DNA of 64,000 nucleotides, from positions 248,001 through 312,000 of the forward strand of contig NZ_CANMLT010000004.1 of NCBI RefSeq assembly GCF_947498805.1, in the 5' to 3' direction. Origin of the DNA: an uncultured Tenacibaculum sp. GTDB taxonomy: Bacteria; Bacteroidota; Bacteroidia; Flavobacteriales; Flavobacteriaceae. Both the position numbers and the translations under genes were made by a program. Numbering within the stretch: the first letter of the stretch is position 1; each line of letters starts with the position of its first letter. This document shows positions 29,892-37,723 of the stretch, piece by piece. The notes beneath the pieces are model-generated. The model had not been told where the DNA came from. It worked only from the letters and a program-made list of their open reading frames with translations, and did no database searches.

Positions 29892-29968
29892 GTCATTACG
29901 AGTGAAACGAAGTAATCCGTTTAAATTGAAAGATTGCCGCAGCAAATAGTTATTTGCTTCGAAATGAC
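29892..29968. repeat. Dispersed palindromic intergenic repeat, copy 1
   Basis: Begins GTCATTACGAGTGAAACGAAG and ends GCTTCGAAATGAC, so the ends are inverted and the whole can form a hairpin of about 77 nt. A related element lies at 32818-32892. Such GTCATTGCGAGNG-type repeats are widespread in intergenic DNA of several bacterial groups. It interrupts the carboxylase operon between the biotin carboxylase and carboxyltransferase genes. Confidence 0.8.
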
Positions 29969-30026
29969 TCACAAAAAAGATATAGCATAAAGCCCGACCG
30001 AAGGGAACGCCCAAAAAAGAATACAG

Positions 30027-31568
30027 ATGAAATCTAAAATAGAAGCATTACAAGATAAAATATCAGAAGCTAAATTAGGAGGCGGACAAAAACGTATTGA
30101 TCGTCATCATAGCAAAGGAAAATTAACAGCACGTGAACGAATAGATTATTTCCTAGATGAAGGTTCTTTTGAAGAAGTAGGAATCTTAGTAACCCATAGA
30201 ACCACCGATTTTGGAATGGACAAACAAAAGTTTTATGGAGATGGAGTGGTTACAGGATACGGAACAGTAAACGGACGTTTAGTATACGTATTTGCACAAG
30301 ACTTTACCGTGTTTGGGGGTTCATTATCTGAAACACATGCCGAAAAGATTTGTAAGATTATGGATTTGGCAGTAAAAATAGGAGCGCCATTAATTGGATT
30401 GAATGATTCGGGAGGAGCACGTATACAAGAAGGCGTACGATCGTTAGGAGGATATGCCGATATTTTTTACAGAAATGTACAAGCCTCAGGAGTGATTCCG
30501 CAAATTTCTGCAATTATGGGGCCTTGTGCCGGAGGAGCCGTGTATTCACCAGCCATGACCGATTTTACCGTTATGGTAGAAAATACTAGTTATATGTTTG
30601 TTACAGGACCGAATGTGGTAAAAACTGTAACTAATGAAGAAGTTACCTCTGAAGAACTAGGAGGTGCAAGTACACACGCAACCAAATCAGGAGTAACACA
30701 CTTAACGGCAGCGAATGATGTACAATGTTTAGAAGATATTAAAACATTGTTGAGCTATATGCCACAGAACAATCAAGAAACTACGGCTAAAATACCTTTT
30801 GAATTAGGTGATGAAATCCGTGAGGAGCTGGCAACTATTGTTCCTGATAATGCCAATAAACCTTATGATATTCGTGCAGTAATTGATGGAATTGCAGATA
30901 GAGAATCCTTTTTTGAAATTCATAAAGACTATGCCGATAATATCGTTGTTGGTTTTGCACGTTTGGCAGGAAGAAGTGTGGGAATTGTAGCTAATCAACC
31001 AATGAGTTTAGCAGGGTGTTTGGATGTAAACAGTTCTAAAAAGGCAGCACGTTTTACGCGTTTTTGCGATTGTTTTAATATTCCGTTATTGGTATTGGTA
31101 GATGTACCTGGATTCTTACCAGGAACCGATCAAGAATGGAATGCAATTATTACAAACGGAGCTAAATTATTATATGCGTTAAGTGAGGCAACTGTGCCAA
31201 GAGTGAGTGTAATTACTCGTAAAGCCTATGGAGGTGCCTATGATGTAATGAACTCAAAACATATTGGTGCCGATATGAACTTTGCTTGGCCAAGTGCAGA
31301 AATTGCCGTAATGGGAGCGAAAGGAGCAAGTGAAATTATCTTTAAAAAGGAAATTGCCGAAGCAGAGGATCATGAAGCAAAGCTAGCAGAGAAAGAAGCT
31401 GAGTATGCAGATAAATTTGCGAATCCGTATAGAGCAGCAGAACGTGGATTTGTAGATGAGGTAATTTTACCACAAGATACCCGTAGAAAGTTGATTAAAG
31501 CATTTGCTATGTTGGAAGATAAACAAGTAACACGACCAAATAGAAAACACGGGAATATTCCGTTGTAA
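30027..31568 (+). CDS. Acyl-CoA carboxylase, carboxyltransferase beta subunit (propionyl-CoA type)
   Basis: 513 residues. Crotonase-fold carboxyltransferase of the PccB/MmdA class. Oxyanion-hole motifs [17 protein letters not shown] and [12 protein letters not shown], and the second-half motif [14 protein letters not shown] with [11 protein letters not shown]. Transfers the carboxyl group from carboxybiotin to an acyl-CoA, most likely propionyl-CoA (odd-chain and branched amino-acid breakdown). It lies 195 nt downstream of the biotin carboxylase gene with the palindromic repeat between them, and ends at a terminator. Confidence 0.92.
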   Translation: MKSKIEALQDKISEAKLGGGQKRIDRHHSKGKLTARERIDYFLDEGSFEEVGILVTHRTTDFGMDKQKFYGDGVVTGYGTVNGRLVYVFAQDFTVFGGSLSETHAEKICKIMDLAVKIGAPLIGLNDSGGARIQEGVRSLGGYADIFYRNVQASGVIPQISAIMGPCAGGAVYSPAMTDFTVMVENTSYMFVTGPNVVKTVTNEEVTSEELGGASTHATKSGVTHLTAANDVQCLEDIKTLLSYMPQNNQETTAKIPFELGDEIREELATIVPDNANKPYDIRAVIDGIADRESFFEIHKDYADNIVVGFARLAGRSVGIVANQPMSLAGCLDVNSSKKAARFTRFCDCFNIPLLVLVDVPGFLPGTDQEWNAIITNGAKLLYALSEATVPRVSVITRKAYGGAYDVMNSKHIGADMNFAWPSAEIAVMGAKGASEIIFKKEIAEAEDHEAKLAEKEAEYADKFANPYRAAERGFVDEVILPQDTRRKLIKAFAMLEDKQVTRPNRKHGNIPL

Positions 31569-31581
31569 GAAAGATTTAAGT

Positions 31582-31617
31582 AAAAAGGTTAAAGGTTTAA
31601 TGTCTTTAACCTTTTTT
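31582..31617 (+). terminator. Intrinsic terminator after the carboxyltransferase gene
   Basis: Stem AAAAAGGTTAAAG / CTTTAACCTTTTT with a 9-nt loop and T-run. It ends the carboxylase operon and isolates the SDR gene. Confidence 0.88.
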
Positions 31618-31675
31618 ATTTTTTGAATCAAGGCAAAGAAAAAAGAAGAGAAAAGAAAAATAAAGTAGAATAAAA

Positions 31676-32278
31676 ATGAGAGTTTTAGTCATAGGAGGAA
31701 ATGGAACAATTGGGAAAACAGTTGTTTCAAGCTTTAAAAACGACAATGAAGTGTTAGTCGCAGGTCGTTCAAGTGGAGATGTTATTGTAAATATAGCAGA
31801 TAGTAAATCTATTCAATCTATGTTTGAAAAAGTAGGTAAGTTAGATTCCATAATTTGTATTGCAGGAGAAGCAAAATGGGATGATTTTAATAAGCTTACC
31901 GAAGAAGACTTTTATATTGGATTGAAAAGTAAACTTATGGGGCAAGTAAATCTAGTTCGTATAGGGAAAGATTATTTAAACTCAAATGGTTCTATAACAT
32001 TAACCACTGGGATTTTAGCAGATGATCCAGTAATAAAAACAACAAGTGCAGCAATGGTAAACGGAGGAATACATAGCTTTGTTCAAGCAGCGGCTCTTGA
32101 AATGGAAAACGGAATTAGAATAAACGTTGTTTCTTCTGGAATGGTGGAGGATGCATACGAAAAGTACAAGGACTATTTTCCTGGACATAATCCGATACCT
32201 ATGAGAAAAGTAATAAATGGATATCTAAGAAGTGTAAAGGGAAAAGGGAATGGAGAAATCATTCGAATTTACGATTAA
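31676..32278 (+). CDS. Short-chain dehydrogenase/reductase-like protein lacking the catalytic Tyr
   Basis: 200 residues, shorter than classical SDRs (about 250). Dinucleotide site MRVLVIGGNGTIGKTV is intact. Where YxxxK is expected, after the TLTTGIL strand, the sequence reads TTSAAMVNGGIHSF, so the usual Tyr and Lys are missing. It may bind NAD(P) without classical reductase activity or use another mechanism. Single gene between terminators. Function unknown. Confidence 0.75.
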   Translation: MRVLVIGGNGTIGKTVVSSFKNDNEVLVAGRSSGDVIVNIADSKSIQSMFEKVGKLDSIICIAGEAKWDDFNKLTEEDFYIGLKSKLMGQVNLVRIGKDYLNSNGSITLTTGILADDPVIKTTSAAMVNGGIHSFVQAAALEMENGIRINVVSSGMVEDAYEKYKDYFPGHNPIPMRKVINGYLRSVKGKGNGEIIRIYD

Positions 32279-32308
32279 GACTAAAACACCATTTATTCAA
32301 TAAATATT

Positions 32309-32710
32309 TTAAAACCGAAACTTTTTTCGGTTTTCTTTTTTTTCTGACTGTTGTTTTTTGGCTTCTATACGTCTTTTAACAGAAGCTTTGGTTGGTTTGG
32401 TTGCTCTCCTAGATTTTGGTTTTATAAGGGCTTTTTTTAAGAGTTCAAAAAAACGTTTGGTAACCAATTCTTTGTTTCTATGTTGTGAGCGACTTTCTTG
32501 TGAGGTGAGCGTTAGTATATGCTCTTTAGAAAGACGATTGGCCAAGTTTTTAAGAAGTCGTTCTTTTTCTGTGTCTGAGAGCCCTAAAGAATTTGGTATC
32601 GAAAAACTGAGTTCTACTTTCGTAGCAACCTTGTTTACATGCTGTCCACCCGCACCAGAACTTCTAACGGCTTTAAATTCTAATTCATTATAAATTTGTT
32701 CTTGGTTCAT
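32309..32710 (-). CDS. arfB: Peptidyl-tRNA hydrolase ArfB (alternative ribosome rescue)
   Basis: 133 residues. The catalytic GGQ motif lies in VRSSGAGGQHVNKVATKVEL, followed by the basic C-terminal tail (KRRIEAKKQQSEKKENRKK) that enters the mRNA channel of stalled ribosomes. It lacks the stop-codon recognition domain of RF1/RF2, as expected. Rescues non-stop ribosomes by hydrolysing peptidyl-tRNA. Its 3' end overlaps the terminator of the convergent SDR gene. Confidence 0.93.
   Translation of the reverse strand: MNQEQIYNELEFKAVRSSGAGGQHVNKVATKVELSFSIPNSLGLSDTEKERLLKNLANRLSKEHILTLTSQESRSQHRNKELVTKRFFELLKKALIKPKSRRATKPTKASVKRRIEAKKQQSEKKENRKKFRF
32311..32334 (+). terminator. Terminator of the SDR gene, inside the arfB 3' end
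   Basis: Stem AAAACCGAA / TTCGGTTTT followed by CTTTTTTTT. The stem encodes the last residues of ArfB (KKFRF) on the other strand. Confidence 0.8.
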
Positions 32711-32817
32711 GGTTTTTTGATGTATTTCAAATATAGGTAAATCTGCTTTTGTAGAGATAGAATTAAAGAAGAAAGGGTTATCTCACTATCGTTTGGAATG
32801 ACATTGTTTTTCGGTTC

Positions 32818-32892
32818 GTCATAGAGAGGAGTGTAAACGACGTGGCTATCTTTTTTTCGACAAACAGATTGCTTCGTTTCACTCGCAATGAC
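32818..32892. repeat. Dispersed palindromic intergenic repeat, copy 2
   Basis: Starts GTCATAGAGAGGAGTGTAAA and ends AGATTGCTTCG...CGCAATGAC. Its right end, read on the minus strand, matches copy 1 (29892-29968) at nearly every base over about 30 nt (CGTCATT-CGAGTGAAACGAAG-AATC), so the two copies are in inverted orientation. Confidence 0.8.
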
Positions 32893-32939
32893 GTAGTTTT
32901 TTGTCTTGTTCATTTTGTCTTAAAACAAAACGAACCGTA

Positions 32940-32979
32940 AATTGTATCGAGAACTTATGTTAACTGTCTCGATACAATT
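32940..32979. repeat. Perfect 13-bp inverted repeat
   Basis: AATTGTATCGAGA and TCTCGATACAATT around a 14-nt loop. There is no T-run on either side, so it is not a typical terminator. It lies downstream of the NadR-like kinase gene and may form the 3' end of that transcript, or be another dispersed repeat. Confidence 0.55.
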
Positions 32980-33079
32980 ATTATTCCTTTTAATCACAAA
33001 AACTACTCGACATGACATCACTACTAAGAAGTATTATTCTCAACATGTACTTGATGATAAACAAATATAGTTAAACGAC

Positions 33080-33733
33080 TTATACATCGTAATTAGGAGT
33101 ATCGTTTGTTTGATGTAAGAAGTGCATATCTACATCGGTAAGTGTATCTGAAAAAAAATACAGATTCTCCTTTTTAGACAATAAATCGTCTATGATAGAT
33201 ATCGCTTTTTTTAAACGTGTTTGTTTATCGCCTTTTAATAATACATATGGGCGATTGTATTTTTTGAGTGCCTTTTCAAAGGCATTAAACATTTCTAATC
33301 GTTGTTCGGGTCTGTCTCGTAAATCGTCTTCTTCCCAAGGAGTATCTATATAGGTTAAGAAATAAATATCATAACTATTTTCTACGGCTGCTTCGTCTAG
33401 TAATGGATCTACAAATCCACCATAATATTCTTCAGAATATACTTTGGTTTCTAACAAGTCGGTATCACAAATAAGCACTTTATCTGCTTTCTTAGCCAAA
33501 TCGTTTTCAAGTTGCATCTGTCCTTTAGCAATAGGAAGTATGTCCTTTTCTTCGCAAATGGTACGTTCGTTATTCCATTTTTCTTGTAAATAATCTCTTG
33601 CAAACTCAGGAGCCCAAACGGTATTATAGTGACGAGCTAACTGACGAGAAAGTGTGGTTTTACCCGTGCTTTCTGGTCCAAAAAGTACCACTTTTACTAA
33701 GTTGATAGGTTGCTGTCTAAGTGTTTTTTCCAT
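33080..33733 (-). CDS. NadR-like ATPase/kinase, probably a vitamin-nucleoside kinase
   Basis: 217 residues. P-loop kinase similar to the ribosylnicotinamide kinase domain of NadR: Walker A LFGPESTGKTTLS near residues 17-29, then APEFARDYLQ, the Walker B-like DTDLLETKVYSE and the lid RDRPEQRLEMF. There is no NMN adenylyltransferase domain. Its start overlaps pnuC by 37 nt, so transport and phosphorylation trapping are coupled. Nicotinamide riboside is the usual substrate. The thiamine-binding gene at the head of the group makes thiamin an alternative. Confidence 0.8.
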   Translation of the reverse strand: MEKTLRQQPINLVKVVLFGPESTGKTTLSRQLARHYNTVWAPEFARDYLQEKWNNERTICEEKDILPIAKGQMQLENDLAKKADKVLICDTDLLETKVYSEEYYGGFVDPLLDEAAVENSYDIYFLTYIDTPWEEDDLRDRPEQRLEMFNAFEKALKKYNRPYVLLKGDKQTRLKKAISIIDDLLSKKENLYFFSDTLTDVDMHFLHQTNDTPNYDV

Positions 33734-34326
33734 GCTAAATAACCGTAGATTGCTATAACTGTAAATATCAAGTATTGAAAACTTGTAAATGTAAATCCTT
33801 TATAAAGATACAAAGGAATAGAAATAAGGTCACCAATAATCCAATAAATCCAGTTTTCAATTTTCCTTCTTGCCATCAACCACATTCCAACAAAGAAAAT
33901 AGCGGTAGTAAGGGTATCAATATAGGCAGTCCAGTTGTTCCATTTGTCAAAAAATGTATATACACCATAAACAAATAGTAAAGTACCTAAAAAGATAAAT
34001 ACACTTGTTCTTTTTTCTTGAGGGGTGGTCCTAGAAATAGGAGTTACATGTGTTGCATCAACTTTACGAGTCCAGATATACCAACCATATACACTCATGA
34101 TAAAGTAATACCCATTAATCATCATGTCACCCAAAAGTTGCCATTTTAAAAGCAGGTAAACAAAAATAGAAGTACTAATCATTCCAGTTGGAAAGACCCA
34201 GATTTTATTTTGTTTTGAATACCAAACAGATAAAAATCCAAAGATAACCGCAATGATTTCAAGCCAAATATCTAAAGGAGTGTAAGTGGCGTATTGTCCG
34301 AAAAGAAAATCAAAAATTTGGCTCAT
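33697..34326 (-). CDS. pnuC: PnuC-family vitamin transporter
   Basis: 209 residues, about seven membrane helices, family length. Landmarks: WLEIIAVIFGFLSVWYSKQ, MSVYGWYIWTRK and WIYWIIGDLISIPLYLYKG. PnuC proteins are SWEET-fold facilitators for nicotinamide riboside; PnuT relatives carry thiamin. Overlaps both neighbours (16 nt with the thiamine-binding gene, 37 nt with the kinase), so the three genes form a tight operon. The substrate cannot be decided from sequence alone. Confidence 0.88.
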   Translation of the reverse strand: MSQIFDFLFGQYATYTPLDIWLEIIAVIFGFLSVWYSKQNKIWVFPTGMISTSIFVYLLLKWQLLGDMMINGYYFIMSVYGWYIWTRKVDATHVTPISRTTPQEKRTSVFIFLGTLLFVYGVYTFFDKWNNWTAYIDTLTTAIFFVGMWLMARRKIENWIYWIIGDLISIPLYLYKGFTFTSFQYLIFTVIAIYGYLAWKKHLDSNLST

Positions 34327-34570
34327 AATCGCTACGATCAGATTTTACAATTTTCATTAATAAGATTCCGTTATCTATCAATTCAAATGAATTTTTTAAT
34401 TCGGAAGTAATTAGCTGCATTACTTTATCATAATCCCCATATACTTGTGTGCTTAACGGATTTTCAAGAATGGTTAAACCAGAAGCTCTTAACTTTTTTA
34501 TAAAATCAATAATAGGAGCTTCAAATTCGTTTTGAAGTGGAGTTAATGTTAACTCAACAGATATTCTCAT
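34310..34570 (-). CDS. Thiamine-binding protein (MTH1187/YkoF-like)
   Basis: 86 residues from the preferred start. The sequence MRISVELTLTPL...APIIDFIKKLRASGL...ENPLSTQVYGDYDKVM is typical of the small thiamine-binding ferredoxin-like family (formerly DUF77). A longer frame begins at 34591, but that start lies inside the -7 box TATATTTG (34596-34589), so ATG 34570 is preferred. First gene of the pnuC-kinase operon. Not preceded by a TPP riboswitch. Confidence 0.82.
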   Translation of the reverse strand: MRISVELTLTPLQNEFEAPIIDFIKKLRASGLTILENPLSTQVYGDYDKVMQLITSELKNSFELIDNGILLMKIVKSDRSDYEPNF

Positions 34571-34588
34571 TGTAAAATAATTAGAGAG

Positions 34589-34596
34589 CAAATATA
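34589..34596 (-). promoter_or_regulatory. -7 box for the thiamine-binding/pnuC operon
   Basis: TATATTTG on the minus strand, 18 nt before the ATG at 34570. It overlaps the codons of the longer frame and so decides the start. Confidence 0.6.
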
Positions 34597-34600
34597 AAGG

Positions 34601-35602
34601 CTATTTCTTAAATAAGTTTTTGAGTTTTTCTTTTGATATTTTCTTTAAGTCTAAATTGAGTTCTGTATTACTTAAGGATTGATTTAGTTCTATTTTATCA
34701 TAGTATACTACTTTTGTGTCATCATTTCCACCAATGAAAATTAAATGGGTTTTACCACAAATAGGTAACTTTTCAAAGTTTAAATGCAAAGCATTTCTTT
34801 GATATACTATAAACGCATCTAATTTTTCATAAACGAGATAGATATTAAATCCACCGATTTTATTGTTGTTACATTTGAAATTTACATTGATTTTATCTTT
34901 AATTAAAGCAAGTTTATCAATATTAATCCATTGGTAATTATTCTTAGTTAAAATAAAGTAGTTTCTATTCAACTTATTTTGATATTCAATTTCAAGCTCC
35001 TGATTTCTCCAATATTCTTGTTGTTTTTTTCTGAAATCATCTAAAGAATCTCTATGGATGGTTGTTGATTTTGTTATTCCTCCTCCTAGGTCCTGTTGGA
35101 CGTAAACATAATTTTGATCTGTTAGCTCCCATTTAATATTACCTAAAGAATCGTTTTCTGACAAGAAAATGTCATTATCTCTTAGTTTTCCTTTTGGAGG
35201 GTATATAATTAACTTTTCTCCTTTTTTAAGTTTTAATTCTTTTCCATTTGAAGTAAATACAATTTTTAAAACACCAGAGGTTTCTAATAGTTTATTATCT
35301 GTAGTTAAGGTTTGGATGTTACGATACAAGATTTCATTATAATCATACAATTCTATTAGCTCTAACTGCACCTTTTCGGTTTCTTTTAATTCAAATAAAT
35401 CTCTATCGTAAAAAATGACAGTACCATGCTTTCCTATAATTTTTTTATACTCTATCATATCTAAATCAACAAATTGAGATTCCTCATTTGAAAATTCAGC
35501 TAGATGGTTAGTTGGGATAAACAGTGCTCGATTTTCTTTTTGACAAGAAAAAAGGAATAAGGTAGCTACAATAAGCGTAAAAAGGTAGTGTTGAATTTTC
35601 AT
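34601..35602 (-). CDS. Lipoprotein of unknown function, 333 aa
   Basis: I do not recognise the family. Lipoprotein signal with lipobox LFSC (Cys about 20). The rest is mostly beta-strand with a charged stretch near 190-215 (FRKKQQEYWRNQELEIEYQ). Around 115-150 it has GKELKLKKGEKLIIYPPKGK, reminiscent of surface beta-sandwich proteins. Probably anchored in the outer membrane. It lies between the vitamin operon and the phosphopantetheinyl transferase, with no terminator between them. Confidence 0.7.
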   Translation of the reverse strand: MKIQHYLFTLIVATLFLFSCQKENRALFIPTNHLAEFSNEESQFVDLDMIEYKKIIGKHGTVIFYDRDLFELKETEKVQLELIELYDYNEILYRNIQTLTTDNKLLETSGVLKIVFTSNGKELKLKKGEKLIIYPPKGKLRDNDIFLSENDSLGNIKWELTDQNYVYVQQDLGGGITKSTTIHRDSLDDFRKKQQEYWRNQELEIEYQNKLNRNYFILTKNNYQWINIDKLALIKDKINVNFKCNNNKIGGFNIYLVYEKLDAFIVYQRNALHLNFEKLPICGKTHLIFIGGNDDTKVVYYDKIELNQSLSNTELNLDLKKISKEKLKNLFKK

Positions 35603-35645
35603 AGTAATTGTTTTGATGTTTTTTTAATCAAAACTCATACCAAAG

Positions 35646-36272
35646 CTAACTAGCATATACACAGGTAAATCCTTCTGTTTCTAAGAAATGAATATCATAC
35701 TCTGAAGTTTGTCCTTCGTATAATATTTTACCCGTAGTTTGATTGGTGTCGAAAGAGAAATCTTCGATATAAATGTTTTCTAAGAACAATAATTTTTTCT
35801 TTCCATAGATTTTATACAAACTCTCTTTGGCTCCCCAAACAATAGTTAGTTTGCTTACCAAGGCATCGTGGTTAGCAATCGATTTATACTCTTCAATAGG
35901 TGTAAATTTATGCGCAATTTTTACAATTTTATCACGCTGTTTTTCAATATCAATCCCTACAGGTTTTTCCTTTGAGACAATGATTCCAGAAAAAGTGAAG
36001 GAATGAGTGATGGAAATGTAGTTTCCGTCTTTTAAATGAGGTTTTCCAAATTCATCATACACTAAATCAGCATCGTTATAACCTACTTCATTTAATAAAT
36101 GTCGTACACTTAAAAAGCCTCTTCGATGCAAATCTGACTTCATATTATTCAATCGATTAGCACTATTTGGAGTAAGCTCAATTCCCTTGGCAAGATCTTC
36201 AAAAGATTCTTCAATCTTCCAAATCAATACTTTAGAATTATCGTTTACCGTTAATGTTTTGTGAATAGGCAT
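35646..36272 (-). CDS. 4'-phosphopantetheinyl transferase superfamily protein
   Basis: 208 residues, Sfp-type two-half fold. The metal and CoA binding motif GIDIEKQRDKI and the second motif VWGAKESLYKIYG are intact. Transfers the phosphopantetheine arm from CoA to a carrier protein. No carrier-protein genes are nearby. The only one in a lone position suggests it could serve the housekeeping acyl carrier protein. Divergent from ahcY. Confidence 0.9.
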   Translation of the reverse strand: MPIHKTLTVNDNSKVLIWKIEESFEDLAKGIELTPNSANRLNNMKSDLHRRGFLSVRHLLNEVGYNDADLVYDEFGKPHLKDGNYISITHSFTFSGIIVSKEKPVGIDIEKQRDKIVKIAHKFTPIEEYKSIANHDALVSKLTIVWGAKESLYKIYGKKKLLFLENIYIEDFSFDTNQTTGKILYEGQTSEYDIHFLETEGFTCVYAS

Positions 36273-36291
36273 ATTTTAGAAAGTTATTTCG

Positions 36292-36299
36292 TAATTTTG
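36292..36299 (+). promoter_or_regulatory. -7 box for ahcY
   Basis: TAATTTTG, 36 nt before the ahcY ATG, matching TAnnTTTG. Confidence 0.55.
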
Positions 36300-36335
36300 C
36301 GACTCAAAAATTTAGATATATAAATATACAAAAAT

Positions 36336-37652
36336 ATGAGCACAAAAACCGCTACTTATGTTCCTTACAAAGTTAAAGATATTTCTTTAGCTGATTGGGG
36401 AAGAAAAGAAATTGAATTAGCTGAGGCAGAAATGCCTGGATTAATGAGTTTACGTGAAGAGTATAAAGATGAGCAACCTTTAAAAGGAGCTAGAATTGCA
36501 GGATGTTTACACATGACGATTCAAACTGCGGTTTTAATTGAAACTTTACAAGCTTTAGGAGCTGAGGTTACTTGGAGTTCTTGTAATATTTTCTCTACAC
36601 AAGATCAAGCTGCTGCTGCAATTGCTGCTGCTGGTACGCCAGTATATGCTTGGAAAGATATGACTGAAGAAGAGTTTGACTGGTGTATCGAGCAAACTTT
36701 ATTCTTTGGAGAAGATAAGAAGCCATTAAATATGATTTTAGATGATGGTGGAGATTTAACAAATATGGTATTAGATAAGTACCCTGAGTTAGCTGAAGGA
36801 ATCAACGGATTATCTGAAGAAACTACTACAGGAGTACACCGTTTATACGAAAGAGTAAAGAATGGAACTTTACCAATGCCTGCAATTAATGTAAATGATT
36901 CTGTTACAAAATCTAAGTTTGATAACAAATACGGATGTAAAGAATCTGCAGTAGATGCTATTCGTCGTGCAACGGACGTTATGTTAGCTGGAAAGCGTGT
37001 AACTGTTTGTGGTTATGGTGATGTAGGAAAAGGTACAGCTGCTTCTTTTAAAGGAGCTGGTTCTATCGTTACGGTTACTGAAATTGATCCAATTTGTGCG
37101 TTACAAGCTGCAATGGACGGTTTTGAAGTAAAGAGATTAGAAACGGTTGTAGGGAACTCTGATATTATCATTACAACTACAGGAAATAAAGATATCGTTC
37201 AAGGACGTCATTTCGAAGCAATGAAAGACAAAGCTATTGTTTGTAACATTGGTCACTTTGATAATGAAATTGACATGGCTTGGTTAAATGAAAACTTTGG
37301 TGATACTAAAGATACGATTAAGCCTCAAGTTGATAAGTACAATGTAAACGGAAATGATATTATCATTTTAGCAGAAGGACGTTTAGTAAACTTAGGATGT
37401 GCTACAGGTCACCCAAGTTTTGTAATGTCTAACTCATTTACAAACCAAACATTAGCGCAGATCGAGTTATGGAACAATGCTGATGCATATAAGAATGAGG
37501 TGTATATGTTACCAAAACACTTAGATGAGAAAGTAGCAAAATTACACTTAGCTAAGATTGGTGTTGAATTAACAGAATTACGTGAGGAGCAAGCTTCTTA
37601 TATTGGAGTAACTGTAGAAGGACCATATAAGCCAGAACATTACAGATACTAG
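36336..37652 (+). CDS. ahcY: Adenosylhomocysteinase
   Basis: 438 residues. Hydrolyses S-adenosylhomocysteine to adenosine and homocysteine, removing the methyltransferase inhibitor. NAD-binding motif [19 protein letters not shown], substrate region [16 protein letters not shown], and C-terminal KPEHYRY that reaches the neighbouring subunit's NAD site. ATG 36336 gives the normal flavobacterial N-terminus. Single gene with its own promoter and terminator. Confidence 0.97.
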   Translation: MSTKTATYVPYKVKDISLADWGRKEIELAEAEMPGLMSLREEYKDEQPLKGARIAGCLHMTIQTAVLIETLQALGAEVTWSSCNIFSTQDQAAAAIAAAGTPVYAWKDMTEEEFDWCIEQTLFFGEDKKPLNMILDDGGDLTNMVLDKYPELAEGINGLSEETTTGVHRLYERVKNGTLPMPAINVNDSVTKSKFDNKYGCKESAVDAIRRATDVMLAGKRVTVCGYGDVGKGTAASFKGAGSIVTVTEIDPICALQAAMDGFEVKRLETVVGNSDIIITTTGNKDIVQGRHFEAMKDKAIVCNIGHFDNEIDMAWLNENFGDTKDTIKPQVDKYNVNGNDIIILAEGRLVNLGCATGHPSFVMSNSFTNQTLAQIELWNNADAYKNEVYMLPKHLDEKVAKLHLAKIGVELTELREEQASYIGVTVEGPYKPEHYRY

Positions 37653-37671
37653 TATAAAGGTTTGAGATTTG

Positions 37672-37699
37672 AGAATCAAGAATCAAGAATCAAGAATCC
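37672..37699. repeat. Heptad tandem repeat (AGAATCA x 4)
   Basis: Three exact AGAATCA units and a fourth AGAATCC in direct succession, just before the ahcY terminator. A short simple repeat that could vary in copy number by slippage. Confidence 0.75.
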
Positions 37700-37723
37700 A
37701 GCAACTTAGTTGCTGGATTTTTT
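37695..37723 (+). terminator. Terminator after ahcY, overlapping the convergent gene end
   Basis: Stem AATCCAGCAAC / GTTGCTGGATT with a TTA-type loop and then TTTTTTATTTT. Its tail reaches the 3' end of the T9SS-exported protein gene. Confidence 0.88.

Larger units (their letters stand above)
32711..33079. other. Non-coding interval with two inverted repeats
   Basis: No gene seen. It contains copy 2 of the palindromic repeat (32818-32892) and a perfect 13-bp inverted repeat AATTGTATCGAGA / TCTCGATACAATT (32940-32952, 32967-32979). Open frames crossing it are accidental. Confidence 0.6.

Noticed and set aside
32707..32913. 68-aa minus-strand frame upstream of arfB
   Set aside because: It consists largely of palindromic repeat copy 2 and has no protein-like features.
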